Source of the DNA: Diphasiastrum complanatum
Taxonomy: Eukaryota > Streptophyta > Lycopodiopsida > Lycopodiales > Lycopodiaceae
Direction: 5' to 3'
Length of the DNA: 64,000 nt
Assembly (NCBI GenBank): GCA_029204225.1
Contig: CM055093.1
Coordinates: 23,293,912-23,357,911 of the forward strand
A program made the position numbers and the translations under genes. Shown here in pieces: positions 13,801 through 23,520 of the stretch (within the stretch, counting starts at the first letter, position 1; every line of letters begins with the position of its first letter). The notes beneath the pieces were generated by a model. It had not been told where the DNA came from. It saw nothing but the letters and a program-made list of their open reading frames with translations, and did no database searches.

Positions 13801-14796
13801 ATACGGGAGTGCCAGGGACAGGATGAGCGAGCAGAAGGCGGCCAGTGTCATGGAAGGAAAAACGTGTGCCATGATTCGATCTCACAAAACAATACAAAAC
13901 ACTAATTTAAAGAGGCAATATTGTTGTCGAAACCTCTTAATTCGATGCAAACAGCAGATAGACATATAAGCGTGTACAAACCTGAAAGTAGTCGGCATGA
14001 ATACGATTTGTGAGAATCCTTCTGAGGTGCAAACTTAAGCCACCTGTAAGGAACTTTGTTGTTGAGAACAAGACAGATTGAAGCAAACACAGCAGCAGAT
14101 TTTCAGATATCAGACGCATGAACAGAGGCACGCGCCTAAGAAAGGCAGCTCTAAATAAAAACCCCTGAATTCTGGCCAGTCGGTTGCTTAGAGCCGTTCT
14201 TAATACCTGCAGAGCAAATCATAAGCATGCGCGATCAGGAAGATGGCAAAGTTGCACTGATACCAAAACATAACCAAGATGGGAAAAGGCTTACCGCAAT
14301 TGCAACCAGCGATCCCACAAACTTCAGACCCTTAATGCCTGACTGAGCAACCAAAATACCCACTAGTCTTCGGACAGACTTCAATCCCCCATATTTTCGT
14401 TTCCTTTTACGAGAAATTTGATTACTATCTTCTGCCTTGCTGCCGGATCCGCGAGCTGTACTTTGACTAACCGAAGTATCATGATGACAATTTTTCCTAC
14501 CCAAATTTGAACAAGTGTATGCAAGTCCTCCCCCAGCAACAAGAACGGATGCCGCTATGGCCAAAGCTTTCCTGAGCATTTTCATCATAAAACATCAAAG
14601 TACAAATCACCCATTTACCCAAGCTTCCTAAAAAATCCAAAACCTATTTTGTCTTTACAAAGCAAATCCAACCTTATCTATCAGAATATCAATGTGTTTT
14701 CTGTAGAATTAAACCAAAGGTGAGACAAAGGCAATACCTTCTGGAGATTGTCAGACTGGAAGGGCTCCGCAATGCTTGTTTCAGCTGAGAGGACAT
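11..14796 (-). CDS. ABCD1: Peroxisomal full-size ABC transporter, subfamily D (CTS/PXA1/PED3-like), 5' half of gene
   Basis: Family role: imports fatty acyl-CoAs and jasmonate/auxin precursors into peroxisomes for beta-oxidation; full-size plant members have about 1,340 residues in two TMD-NBD halves. I built nine exons on the minus strand: 14796-14738, 14571-14295, 14206-13982, 3868-3671, 3508-3054, 1828-1690, 1585-1507, 719-481 and 315-11. All internal borders are GT-AG and the phases join without a stop, giving about 658 codons. The start is the ATG at 14796, because its 59-nt exon splices in frame to give an [18 protein letters not shown] stretch like the family N-terminus. A donor (GTTTTG) follows position 11, so the second TMD-NBD half lies off the left edge. 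No break is seen; the gene looks functional. The family call is from remembered motifs, not a search. Confidence 0.93.
720..1506 (-). other. ABCD1 intron 7
   Basis: GT-AG intron of 787 nt, AT-rich, with no open frame or repeat I can name. It splits the Walker A codons. Confidence 0.8.
1829..3053 (-). other. ABCD1 intron 5
   Basis: GT-AG intron of about 1.2 kb. Short open frames here (for example 2255-2437 and 2552-2878) have no recognisable domain. I see no element in it. Confidence 0.8.
3054..3868 (-). CDS. ABCD1: ABCD1 exons 4-5: transmembrane domain with EAA-like loop
   Basis: Exon 4 (3868-3671, 198 nt, 66 codons) carries [11 protein letters not shown] and [11 protein letters not shown], a hallmark loop of ABCD proteins. 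Exon 5 (3508-3054, 455 nt) carries the EAA-like motif [10 protein letters not shown] (about residues 294-303), a long hydrophobic span and the [17 protein letters not shown] segment, ending ISTRRFARL with a split serine codon completed by exon 6. The 162-nt intron between the two exons is GT-AG. This part belongs to the membrane domain that forms the transport path in the peroxisomal membrane. Confidence 0.93.
5403..5420. repeat. Perfect 18-bp palindrome with GTTCCGGAAC core
   Basis: gtacgttccggaacgtac is its own reverse complement and is followed by a degenerate copy (ggtacgaaacgtacg). The same GTTCCGGAAC core occurs at 4904-4913 and near 32508. Role unknown. Confidence 0.6.
5880..7080 (-). 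mobile_element. Ty1/copia remnant: gag, zinc knuckle, protease, pre-integrase
   Basis: The minus strand holds a copia-type gag core (190-codon open stretch 6828-6256 with [20 protein letters not shown]), then a degenerate zinc knuckle in another frame ([12 protein letters not shown], last Cys changed to Phe), then the protease motif [15 protein letters not shown] pre-integrase segment runs down to about 5900 ([16 protein letters not shown]) with an in-frame stop. Gag appears to open near 7075 (MAGSGEF) with frameshifts. Integrase core, reverse transcriptase and LTRs are missing. Dead copy. Confidence 0.75.
7330..8215 (+). mobile_element. Possible LTR-like sequence with TATA box
   Basis: Non-coding stretch with a strong TATA-like box (ctagtataaatag, about 7985-7997) followed by a GA-rich leader-like tract and a T-rich end, as in plant LTR promoters. 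No second copy or primer-binding site was found, so this is only a suggestion. The minus-strand LINE begins right after it. Confidence 0.3.
8215..9700 (-). mobile_element. Non-LTR retrotransposon (LINE) remnant with reverse transcriptase
   Basis: The minus strand encodes a LINE-type polymerase. From 9699 down: a linker with [32 protein letters not shown] (about 8900); [39 protein letters not shown]; and the catalytic [11 protein letters not shown] (about 8330). The frame breaks several times (8304-8699, 8807-9076 and the 9001-9699 pieces), so it is inactive. The endonuclease and the 5' end are absent. Same type as the plus-strand fragment at 11660-12545. Confidence 0.85.
9242..9515. repeat. 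Tandem duplication, 137-bp unit, inside the LINE
   Basis: Two copies, 9242-9378 and 9379-9515, share aaggtcaacaagacg, gagtcatcataggcacgct and gggaggaacggagaaggtga in the same order. 137 is not a multiple of three, so the second copy shifts the LINE frame. Confidence 0.85.
9850..10476 (-). mobile_element. Ty3/gypsy LTR fragment with polypurine tract
   Basis: On the minus strand a purine tract (cctaaggggggaagaa, 10476-10461) directly precedes TGTCATGCCC at 10460, the layout of a polypurine tract followed by a 3' LTR. A TATA-like element (ggtataagtatacc) lies near 10215. The LTR end near 9850 is not certain. No coding part is readable upstream. Confidence 0.5.
10477..11659. other. Intronic stretch with nothing recognisable
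   Basis: AT-rich intron sequence; no protein motif, no clear repeat. The open frame at 10476-10688 has no recognisable domain. Confidence 0.5.
11660..12545 (+). mobile_element. Decayed LINE reverse transcriptase, plus strand
   Basis: Reading across frameshifts on the plus strand: [19 protein letters not shown] (about 11707-11763), [24 protein letters not shown], and HVDEVV where the YADD active site should be. Around 12350-12480 there is a C-terminal LINE-like piece ([25 protein letters not shown]). The catalytic YADD is lost. It lies opposite in strand to the LINE at 8215-9700 and has diverged from it. Confidence 0.65.
12448..13130. repeat. Old diverged tandem duplication, about 361-bp unit
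   Basis: Copy 1 from 12448 and copy 2 from 12809 share in order ctaccct.ttt.ttactagcc.aaacaggtt, aatgga..tccctcc, gagaaaggatg, a second ...cagatagg motif and gtgcaataatacct. Divergence is high. It seems to have duplicated the LINE tail. Confidence 0.7.
13131..13981. other. Distal part of intron 3, no feature
   Basis: I see nothing beyond a short CAG/GCA-rich patch at about 13740-13800. Confidence 0.5.
13982..14796 (-). CDS. ABCD1: ABCD1 exons 1-3: N-terminus and first membrane region
   Basis: Exon 1 (14796-14738, 59 nt) encodes 19 residues and ends in phase 2. Exon 2 (14571-14295, 277 nt) carries a hydrophobic alanine/valine stretch, a lysine/arginine-rich loop ([10 protein letters not shown]) and another hydrophobic stretch ending at a GCG/gtaag donor. 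Exon 3 (14206-13982, 225 nt) encodes [19 protein letters not shown] and then [13 protein letters not shown], the conserved start of the ABCD transmembrane domain, ending HADYFQ. The next exon, across the 10-kb intron, opens with [14 protein letters not shown], which is the expected continuation. Exon 2 also has an in-frame ATG at 14588 inside the upstream intron; it would give a shorter N-terminus and I consider it less likely. Confidence 0.88.
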
Positions 14797-16734
14797 ATTT
14801 GAAACTGATGTCCACCACCTGCACGTGTTGCGAGATTGATTCTGCTGACAATCGAGATCATCTACTACGTTGATCTAATATCTAATGCTTTAAGTAGATT
14901 ACACGCAATGTCGAGCATGAAGTGAAACTAAATGCCAAAAGACTTAATTTCTGTGTTTTTTAGTATCTGATAGTAGTTTTTAAAAGGAAACTGCTATCTC
15001 TGCAATCTAAACCTCAGAATCATAGTTCCAAAAGATTGCAACTCGAACAGTTTCATATTGCTTTAAACCCCGGGATTCATTGTTAAAGAAACCAAGCTTG
15101 GAATCAATTTGCAATTCGAATCAAAAATCCTTCAAAAACCCAAATTACGGTCATTTCCACGTTTTGTTCTCAAAATTTCTAAAAAACATTAGGTTTCCTT
15201 CCGAATAATTCTGCATTGGGTAAATGAATCCATCCCAATCAACTGGGAACTATATGCTCAACTGGGCTTCACGCTTGTGCACTATCTGACACCGATTCAA
15301 CAAAATCACAAGCCCATGTCTCATAAGAAAGATAATCCTTTTCAATAGTGACAGTACATCATAAATTCATAATCCTGACCATGAATGATGTCTAGAAATG
15401 TTCACCTTCAAAGAGAAAGCCAAGCAAGGCAAAGGTGTAGGTAGCATAGTTTGCTTCTATAAGATGTGACAAGTTTTTGCCTCAAAAGCAAACTCCGCTA
15501 CAAAGAAGCACACGCTCACTTGACTTGCTCTCTCTACTCTCTACTCTCCTCTGAGAGAGAGAGAGAATACTCTGAGAGAGAGAGAGAGAGAAAAGGGATC
15601 TCTCTCATGTGAGAAAGAAAAAGCGTAACAAAGCTGATGTATATAATAATAATAATGATGATAGATGTGATGAATGGGCATGCCATTATGGTGAAAATGT
15701 ACACAAATCTCATTATAGGCAAGAAAAAACATCATTTAGAGCACCAAAAAGTCATTCGCTCTAATCACTGAAAAAAATCTAGATTCCTCTCATAGGAACC
15801 TCTCTTAGATTCCTCGCATAGGAACCTTTGACGATGTCCATACAAGCTCCGTATTTGATGACATGACCTTCAATTAGGAGGGGCGAATGCCATGTGTCAA
15901 ATCCTTTCAAAAATCATCAAAAAAAAACCTTTGGTAAAAATCACATAAAAAATAGGCTGCTCTAAGAGCATTTGCCCACCTCCAGACTGTCTTTAGGCTT
16001 TCTCTAAGGACGGCGAAGAGACCCTCTGCCAGAGTTTCCAACCTCAAAAACTGTGTCCAATTCCCAAAACCTTTGTAGCCATCATAAACTTGAACGTTCA
16101 GCACCAATAACCAAGTTTTAGCTTCTTTCCATGTCACTCGTTCACCCACAATGTGTGTCACACACTTCATAGTTCAAAAGGTGATCCATTCTCTCCAGCA
16201 GGTAATTTGTAGGCCCATTTAACCAAAGCACCCACCCATCCATTCTCGAGATTAATGTCAGCTTCCTGAGGTGAATGAGCCACATGGAAAGACACTCTTA
16301 TGGTTTCATTACAATCATTAGTGTTTTTTACCTTCACTTGTATTTAGGCCAATGCTATTATTATCTTTAAATTGACAATGTCCTATGGTTTGTGCCCTAA
16401 AACCCCCAATCCACCATTCAATTCTCATCATTTATTATTGACATTCTAATAATTTAGGCTATTATTAGACCCTAACCACCAACCCACAGTCCTAGAACTT
16501 TGTGATGAGTTCAAACAATTTGTGAATAAATAAATTGAGGGTTTTAGTTTATTAATATCATTGATTGTCAAGACCAATGATTGTGGTTCATTCCACCCCT
16601 AGGCTATGACAATTTGCATGATCATGAATAGCAATTTGCATTGCTTATACTAGTCATGCATAAAAATCTCTACTTAAGTTTATAGCAATATGTCAAGGAG
16701 ATACAGTATGTTTAGCAATTGTAGACTAGCCTAC
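14797..16734. other. Upstream region of ABCD1
   Basis: Non-coding, AT-rich. It should contain the ABCD1 promoter and 5' UTR on the minus strand. Apart from a GA microsatellite I see no element I can support. The open frame at 15907-16170 has no recognisable domain. Confidence 0.5.
15541..15594. repeat. GA/TC microsatellite
   Basis: Two interrupted runs of gagaga within ctctgagagagagagagaat and its repeat. It lies about 750-800 bp upstream of the ABCD1 start codon. An (ATA)n run follows at about 15642-15660. Confidence 0.9.
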
Positions 16735-17455
16735 ATAGCATGTATGGATCCAATTACTACTTGTGGAAATTTAAGCTGAAGACCTTGTTGATTGCCAACG
16801 AGCTGTGGGATGTTGTAACAAGTATCGAATTGAAGCTTGAAGACGATGCAGTCGACTGTAAATGAAAATTAAAGGATCTTAAAGCTTTCGTGCAAACAAT
16901 CATATTGGCCATATATCCGAAGCTCAAATTTCAAAAGAAAAAAAGTATGGGACATCATAAGCGCACTATATGATGTGAGGGACGTAACTTCGAAGTTGCA
17001 TCTTAGAAGAAAATTCTTCTCACTCATTCTAACACACTCAGATTTAACTCTCACCAGAGTTATTTTTATGTTGCTTCAAGAAGACAATCAAAGAAGTCAA
17101 AACACCTCTTCGACTTCATCATCTCACACTCTATATGTCAACCAAGGCTCGAAATGACAGAAGAAAAAAAAGCTCTAAATAGTTCGCATCAAATTTGAAG
17201 CCGACACAAAGTCAAAGGATATTGAAAGCAAAGAATGCCAACAAGTAACTAGTTCAACAGGTGAATGCAGTCGTAGTATTATCTCTATCTCTCTCGTATT
17301 CGGCATGGAAGAAAGAGAATTTATGGTTATAGACCAAAAAGAGCTACCCAATAATTCTTGATTTATGGACTCTGGAGCTACTCAACATATGACTAGTCAT
17401 CATGAGCACTTTCACTCCTGCGTTGTCATCCATCTAGTTACAACTTCTTGGAAAT
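16735..17455 (+). mobile_element. Ty1/copia gag-protease remnant, plus strand
   Basis: Plus strand gag start SNYYLWKFKLKTLLIANELW (about 16752-16811), then VRDVTSKLHLRRKFFSL (about 16975), then the protease motif MDSGATQHMTSHHEHF near 17370. Stops and frameshifts throughout. It meets a minus-strand copia fragment at about 17455. Confidence 0.7.
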
Positions 17456-18450
17456 TTACTTGCTAACCAACTTGAATAAGTTGTTAGGATGGAGTTGGCA
17501 TTGGATCACAAATATCACTATGCACAAGATAGAGTGTGTCATCTTGATGGAGTGTGTTCCGGGGAATCTGCTTCTAGAATGTTTGCCATAAATGCAAGAC
17601 TCATAGAAAAATGATTCCTAATCTAATGAAAGAGAAAAATTCAATCCATCAACTAAATTGTTACAACGCATGTAACAAAGAGATCTTGTATTAGCATGTC
17701 CAAATCGACCATGCCACAATAATGCTTGATCGTTTGCATTCTCATAAGAAGTGGCAACTAGTGCATTAGAGTTAGAGAGTACATATAAGTTCCCAGCTCG
17801 AGTGCAAGTAGTCATAGTGACGTATTTGTTGAAGATTGTACACTGTTCAGGTGAAAAGGTAACGGCGTAGCCCTCATCAGTTATCTTTGAAATCAAAAGA
17901 AGATTCTTAGACAACTGAGGTACATGAAGGACATTCGAAACATAAATGAAGAATGTATTTTTGATCAAAATTTTGATTGTTCCTTTGCCTTTTACGCGGA
18001 TAGTGCTAGAGACTTCGAGGTAGATGAATTCGTCTTTGGTAGATCGGGTTGAGTGGAGATCATTACAACAGAAAGTAAGGTCATTACAACATCATTATCT
18101 TGAATAACACATCCTATAGTTGACAATTGATCTAACAAAGATTTAAAGTTGTTGATGTGGGCAGTGATGGTTGTTGAATCGGACATTCTAAGAGTAAAGA
18201 ACTTCTTTCTAAAGTGTAAAAGGGTGGTCACATCTCGTGTCTCATAAAGATTTGACAGCATTAGAGGACTTGCAAGTGGTAACATGGGATATCTGGGAAT
18301 CAGCCAGATTTAGTGTGATTGATGCTAGGGCCTTCTGATCCTTGATCTTCCATGCCTTAGCTAATTTGTAATCAACCTCGTCTGGTTTCGGGTCATACCC
18401 GTCCACAACATCCCAAACAAATATTTGATGTACTACGTACAATCACGTAT
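17455..18450 (-). mobile_element. Ty1/copia remnant, minus strand: gag joined to pre-integrase
   Basis: Minus strand, in order: gag piece DYKLAKAWKIKDQKALASI (18442-18242), TTLLHFRKKFFTLRMSDS and AHINNFKSLLDQLSTIG (18285-17992), then directly SNVLHVPQLSKNLLLISKI and LLWHGRFGHANTRSL (17968-17618). The zinc knuckle and protease that should lie between are deleted. The remains fade out towards 17455. Confidence 0.78.
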
Positions 18451-19239
18451 GTGTATAACAGTTAGATTAGTCGATCATCGAAGTAGTCAGAGATGGCCAG
18501 GTCTTCGAGCTTCTTCAAATAGTTTGAAATGTCATTCGAATGTAGATACAAATGGGAATGGATGCCCTTTACTCCGGAGATGAAGATTAGCCGGGAGGTT
18601 GAGGTATTCGAGTAGTTCGGCTGATTCGATTCTATGTAGAGTGTTGCAGATTTCGAGCTGCTGCATAGAAACCCATGTATTATACTAAGCATTACTCTAC
18701 ACACATAATGAGAGTAGTTTTGCAGGTATATGATCTGTATCAACACTATGGATCCCAAGATCATCCAAATAAATTTTAGGAAATTTATGCAAATACTCTT
18801 TGAAAGCAAATTAACACCATTGCGAGTCAAATGAGAAACTTTGCGACCAAAAGAGAAACTTTTGAAATATTCCCCTAAGGAAAATTAGGGTGCTTTTCAA
18901 AAACATTTTGGCCACGTATAAAGCATGTTTGAAAGACGACCAAAAAAAGGGTAATTTTGTACATTTCCAAGATTTTTGAGCTTTGAAAAGGACTTGGTTT
19001 GTAAGTCACTTTTCATAGTGAAATTTAAAATAAAATAACAAAAAATTGAAACATATTAAAATTTGCTCTATTTTCAAAAACATGCATTTCGACACAATAA
19101 ACTATATACAAAAAAATTTACATGGGACTTTCACTCTTGTGGCCATTTTATCCCCCGTGAACCACAAAGAACATCCTGAATATGTTGTAAAAGCGTCTTC
19201 TTCTTCACTATTGACAAAAATACCACCTTCCTTCAAATG
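18451..19239. other. Probable leader/LTR relic of the minus-strand copia fragment
   Basis: Non-coding AT-rich stretch upstream of the gag piece. No primer-binding site is visible. The 122-codon frame at 18462-18830 has no recognisable domain. Confidence 0.35.
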
Positions 19240-19970
19240 AAGACCAAGAGCTTCGAGATTTTAGCACGAGTTCGATTACTAGGACCAACAAGTGTCTAGA
19301 TCTACTACATATCATCTTTCTCCTACTCTTAAGTGAACGACTGATGAAATGGATAATTTTCCTGCAATAGTCAAAATGCAAATAAAGGTTGGTAGCTAAA
19401 TGGGTTAAAGGCAGCCGAAGAGCTCTTTGTACATCCAGGTGAAGTGCAATTGAAATGCGGACATGAAGGCGAGGACGAGGGAAACCAAGATAAAAGGAGC
19501 CCAAAATATCAAGATTGTGTGCCAAGCTGGATGGGGGATGTGTGGTGTTGCTAAAAGAGAAGCTCGTTGCTGAAAAGCGGGATATGCATTTTGATGACGA
19601 GAAAGGCCTGCACCCTGCACATACAAACATCCACAACCTTGACAAGGTACACGAGAGGATGGTTGTATAGGAGTTTGCGAAGATGACAAAGGAGAGGAAG
19701 GGACTGGTGTATGACGTTGTGGGGGACGATACGATGCATGTTGAGGAAGATGTACCATCAACTATAGGTGCAAGTTGAGAAATAGATGTACCATCAACTG
19801 TAGATTCACGACGAGGACGAGAAGAGGGAGGTGGGGGCGAAAGAGATGGTTAAGCATGTCTCTTTTTGTGTTGATCTGCACTTTGATCCATATTGGCAAT
19901 GCCATGATGGCCATTGTCCATTGAAGACTATGAATTGCCTTAGTTATGCAAGCAAGCACCACCAAAGCCC
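19240..19970 (-). mobile_element. Heavily decayed Ty1/copia gag-to-pre-integrase fragment
   Basis: The minus strand has a proline/serine/glutamine-rich gag tail, a degenerate zinc-knuckle region (CQGCG near 19640) and AYPAFQQRASLLATPHIPH, as in copia gag C-termini just before the protease. A pre-integrase-like piece in another frame follows (LATNLYLHFDYCRKIIHF). All frames are broken. Confidence 0.5.
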
Positions 19971-20204
19971 CTATTATATGTTAGAAATCGAGAGAAGGTG
20001 ACTGATATTGAATTAGTAGAGAACTGATAGAACATGACTGGCAACGGAAGCTTGAGCGAGAGTGGTGTAGGATCGGAATCACGTTAGTTCGCAGTAGAAC
20101 AATTCAAGATGTGTGAATCAAATAAGCGCAAATAGTAGTGAGACATAAATTGTACTTTGATTAATATCAACTATGAGTACAATGCTCGAAGTGATAGCTC
20201 CAGC

Positions 20205-21235
20205 TTTCTCATTGAGTGAAAGAAGCTATGGATAAAGAGTATTCATCTCTTATCAAGAACTAGACATGGACGATTGTTGAATTACCTGCTAGCAGAAACG
20301 TAGTTGATTACAAATGGATTTTCAAAGTCAAGTACAAAGCAGACGGAAGCATCGACAGAAGAAAAGCCCGACTTGTCGCCAGAGGTTATTCTCAGGTATA
20401 CAATGTCGATTATACTAAGACTTTTGGTCCAGTAGTCAAGCATTCTTCTATTCGACTTTTATTATCATTTGGTACTACGACAGATTTGGAAATATATCAA
20501 ATGGATGTACAGACAACATATCTCAATGGAGTTATTGAAGAAGACATTTACATAGTGCAACCCGAAGGTTATATTATCGAGGGTAAACACAATCATGTGT
20601 GTAAACTCCATAAGGCACTTTATGGCTTGAAGCAATCTGCTCGAGCATGGTTTCAAAGGATCAATACTTCCTTTATTGATCATGGCTACACACTTAGCTC
20701 TTCAGATTCAAATGTTTATTTCAAGACAGTGCATCAATCTTTTGTCATTATCACTATGTACGTGGATGATACATTGCTTTTTAGCAAAAGTACTGATCTG
20801 ATAAAAGAAGACAAGACAATGCTATCTTCTGAATTTGACATGATCGATCTGGGCGAAGCTCGTTTCTGCTTTGGTATTCAAATCCACAGAGACAGAAATC
20901 GAAAGTTGATCTACATTAGTCAACAGAGGTACATCTACAATATGTTAGTCAAATACAATCTGATTAATTGCAAGTTAGCTCTCTCACCGATGGAACCAAG
21001 TCTCAAATTGTCAAAGGACCAGTGTCCTCAAACAATTCAAGAGAAGGAGTAGATGCGTGAGTATCCTTTCCTTATCATTCTATTATAGGATCTCTTATGT
21101 ACATGATCTGTACCATGCCAGACATAGCTTTTGTAGTCAGTTCTCTTAATCAGTATATGATCAACCCTGGTGTAATACATTGGAAGGCTCTTATCAGAGT
21201 CATGAGATATCTTCGAGCTACTATGTGGGATGTGA
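20205..21235 (+). mobile_element. Ty1/copia reverse transcriptase fragment (family D, copy D1)
   Basis: The plus strand encodes a copia RVT_2 domain: VDYKWIFKVKYKADGS, DVQTTYLNGVIEEDIY, CKLHKALYGLKQSARAW, the catalytic MYVDDTLLFSKS (about 20757-20790), FDMIDLGEARFCFGIQ and a tail with HWKALIRVMRYLRAT. A 188-codon open stretch (20486-21052) survives, with breaks on both sides. The sequence stops at about 21235 and abuts the primer-binding site of a minus-strand element. The related copy D2 is at 47812. Confidence 0.85.
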
Positions 21236-21250
21236 GGAGATGGAAATTAT

Positions 21251-21264
21251 CAACTCTGATACCA
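21251..21264 (-). other. Primer-binding site (tRNA-Met type) of a minus-strand LTR element
   Basis: Reverse complement reads TGGTATCAGAGTTG, matching the usual plant initiator tRNA-Met primer-binding site. It sits 4 nt from the left end of the LTR at 21269. Confidence 0.65.
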
Positions 21265-21268
21265 CATC

Positions 21269-22395
21269 TGTTGACGTTTTGGATTGATGTTAACTGATGA
21301 AACAAAAATTCTCAATAACAGGATTGTGGATTACTTAGAGAATGGAGTTTGCAAGCTGTTTTTTTGTGTTGAATAAGACTATCAGTGTAGGAGCCTTAGA
21401 CTGTCGTGAAAGAGAGATTGTAGAAATGATTAGGCATCTGAGATAGCCATGCAATACTGTATTACTGATAATCTGATTAAGAAGAGAATGTAGAAAATAT
21501 TTTAGGCATCATAGACAGCCGTACATTTCTCTGATAATGATGTTTGTGTAAGAGGAGTGAGAGTTATTTAACAAGAATGCGATGGTGTAGAACAATAGCA
21601 AATATGTATAATAATGTTGTAAACACAATGATTAGATCACATTACAATTGCACTGATAAGCGCGCGATCCTACTTACAGATTCAAAACAATTGCTAAAGT
21701 TCTGAATATCTCTCTCTCTATATATATATATAATCACTAACTCTAAGGAGTCAGTTACTGAAAGACCCGTTCTGGTCATTGTATCTCTATCAGATCATCC
21801 TCTGATATATGATAACTTATTGCTTGTAATATCTTCTTTATATTTATAGAAACTAGAAGATCTTGTATTATTTTAGCTTTACATTTACAAGATTGCTTGA
21901 CAGCTGATTATCTGCCTAATTAGAACAGTTGTTATTAAAGCGTGAAGACATAGACAGTTTGTACTTAGAATATTGTGTATCTAAACAGAGTGTCACGGTG
22001 TAGTATCTCGTGCAAAACTATAGTGTCGAGTTTTACGCCTTTTTATCACCTGTCAGAAACTGCATGTAAAAATGCAGTGTTGCATTTTGCCCTAATTGTT
22101 GTCTGTTAGAAACTGCATGTAAAAATGCAGTGTCGCATTTTTCGCGAAATGTGACGCTTTTCTAGAAGTGCCTAAATGGCCCAAAAACAACTTACATAAG
22201 TGTCGCTAAACACTTAGTTGCTCAAGAAGGTAAAAAGAAGCGACAATGTCGGGTGTCAGGTTTTTTGCTTGTGGAAAAGCCTGAGCAAAAATGCAGACTA
22301 TAGTGACAATCAGTTCAAATATGCAGACTGTTGAAAAATAGTTCATTTTCTTCAGGTTTCATTTGAGAGAGTAAAAATCAGAGAAGGAAGAAGGG
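21269..22395 (-). mobile_element. LTR of a minus-strand copia element
   Basis: Starts with TGTTG at 21269 next to a primer-binding site. It contains TC and TA microsatellite tracts (about 21710-21732) and, near the right end, a gagagagta... stretch resembling the start of the D2 LTR at 48784. The right boundary is approximate. A minus-strand integrase lies on the other side. Confidence 0.5.
22060..22130. repeat. Two copies of an 18-bp hairpin, 53 bp apart
   Basis: ctgcatgtaaaaatgcag occurs at 22060-22077 and 22113-22130; each has 6-bp arms (ctgcat/atgcag). It lies in the U3-like part of the LTR. Confidence 0.8.
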
Positions 22396-22449
22396 CTGTT
22401 GGGATGAGTAGGAGTTAGTAGGCTTGATCGAAAGTAGTGTAGCTGATGA

Positions 22450-22997
22450 AAATACACTTGATACTCTGGCAGTCGAGCTTCTTCCTAAGATCATGAGGAA
22501 TCTATGCATAAGCAGTACATCCAAAAACTTGTAAGTTTGATAAAAAAGGTTTGGTACTTGTCCAAACTTCGGATGGTGTTTTGTCTAAGAGACCTTTGGT
22601 ACTCTGTTTTGAATATAGGTTGTTGTTGAAACTGCTTCAGCCCAGAAGGACTTCGGAAGTGTCGCATGTAATAACATGCACTTTGCCGATTCGACTAGTG
22701 TTCTGTTCTTTCTCTCAACAAGACCATTTGATTGAGGCGAATAGGAGGTAATGTATTGTTGCTCAATGTCGTTGTTAGTATTCCTTGAATTCAGTGGAGT
22801 TGTATTCCCCCCCGTCATCTGACCTCAGTGCTTTGATTCATTTACCAGTCTGATTTTTTGCATGCTCTTTGAATTGTCTGAACTTGATGAAAGTCTATGA
22901 TTTCCGTTTAATGAAGTAAATGGCTGTTCTTCTGGAGAATTCCTCAATAAAGATAATGAAATACGTTGCATCTAACAATGAAGGAGTTTGCATAGGT

Positions 22998-23055
<58 letters not shown>

Positions 23056-23520
23056 GAACAACATCTAACAGGCCTTTTGTTGTATGCCTATGACTTGATC
23101 TAAAAGAAATCCTAGTCTACTTTCCAAAGATGCAGCTATGGCAGACAGGGAGATCGACTTTACCAGAAGGATAGTCGAGATCAAGAGCCATGGATTGTCT
23201 GGACATGTCCGAAACAGATGCATAATTCAAGTGTCCTAAGTGATGATGCCATAGTAATGCTTTATTGACGAGAACAAAGGTTTTCAAGGCTTGACTAGAA
23301 TTAGAATAACAATGTGCGAATCTATATAAGTATCCATGCCTCTTGTCGAGTGCAAGAATCTTATTAATGTTAATTGGAATCAAGCTCTTACAGCTGTGGA
23401 TTGTACAGTGGGACACATGTGTCAATGGGATAACAACTCAAAGTTAAGCGACATTCCTATGTCTGATCGTACTTTGGATATGCCTATCACATTCCCAGTC
23501 AACATGATGAATGTGGCATA
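22450..23520 (-). mobile_element. Ty1/copia integrase fragment, minus strand
   Basis: Minus strand: pre-integrase LLWHHHLGHLNYASVSDMS and VCHSCIFGK (23425-23117), integrase core with KALRSDDGGEYNS, then ITSYSPQSNGLVERKNRTLV and LPKSFWAEAVSTTTYIQNR (22818-22585). A CA/TA microsatellite has grown inside the coding region at 22999-23055. The end near 22450 is degenerate. Reverse transcriptase is missing; an LTR follows directly. Confidence 0.8.
22999..23055. repeat. (CA)n(TA)n microsatellite inside integrase
   Basis: About 20 CA units followed by about 9 TA units, inside the minus-strand integrase remnant. Confidence 0.95.

Larger units (their letters stand above)
3869..13981 (-). other. ABCD1 intron 3, about 10.1 kb, filled with transposon remnants
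   Basis: Donor GTTTGT at 13981, acceptor ...GGAACAG ending at 3869. The flanking exons join in phase 0 and give the expected protein (HADYFQ then [10 protein letters not shown]), so the whole stretch is intronic. It holds a copia gag-protease remnant, a minus-strand LINE, a gypsy LTR, a plus-strand LINE and two tandem duplications, listed separately. From 3869 to about 5880 I see AT-rich sequence with poly-A/T tracts, short direct repeats around 5030-5240 (gattcagctt..., gatgaatgacagg) and a palindrome, but no gene. Confidence 0.88.

Noticed and set aside
15534-15735. Two minus-strand frames rich in Ser/Leu and Ile
   Set aside because: Produced by the GA and ATA simple repeats.
18462-18830. 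122-codon minus-strand frame
   Set aside because: No domain or compositional support; upstream of a copia gag and probably leader/LTR sequence.
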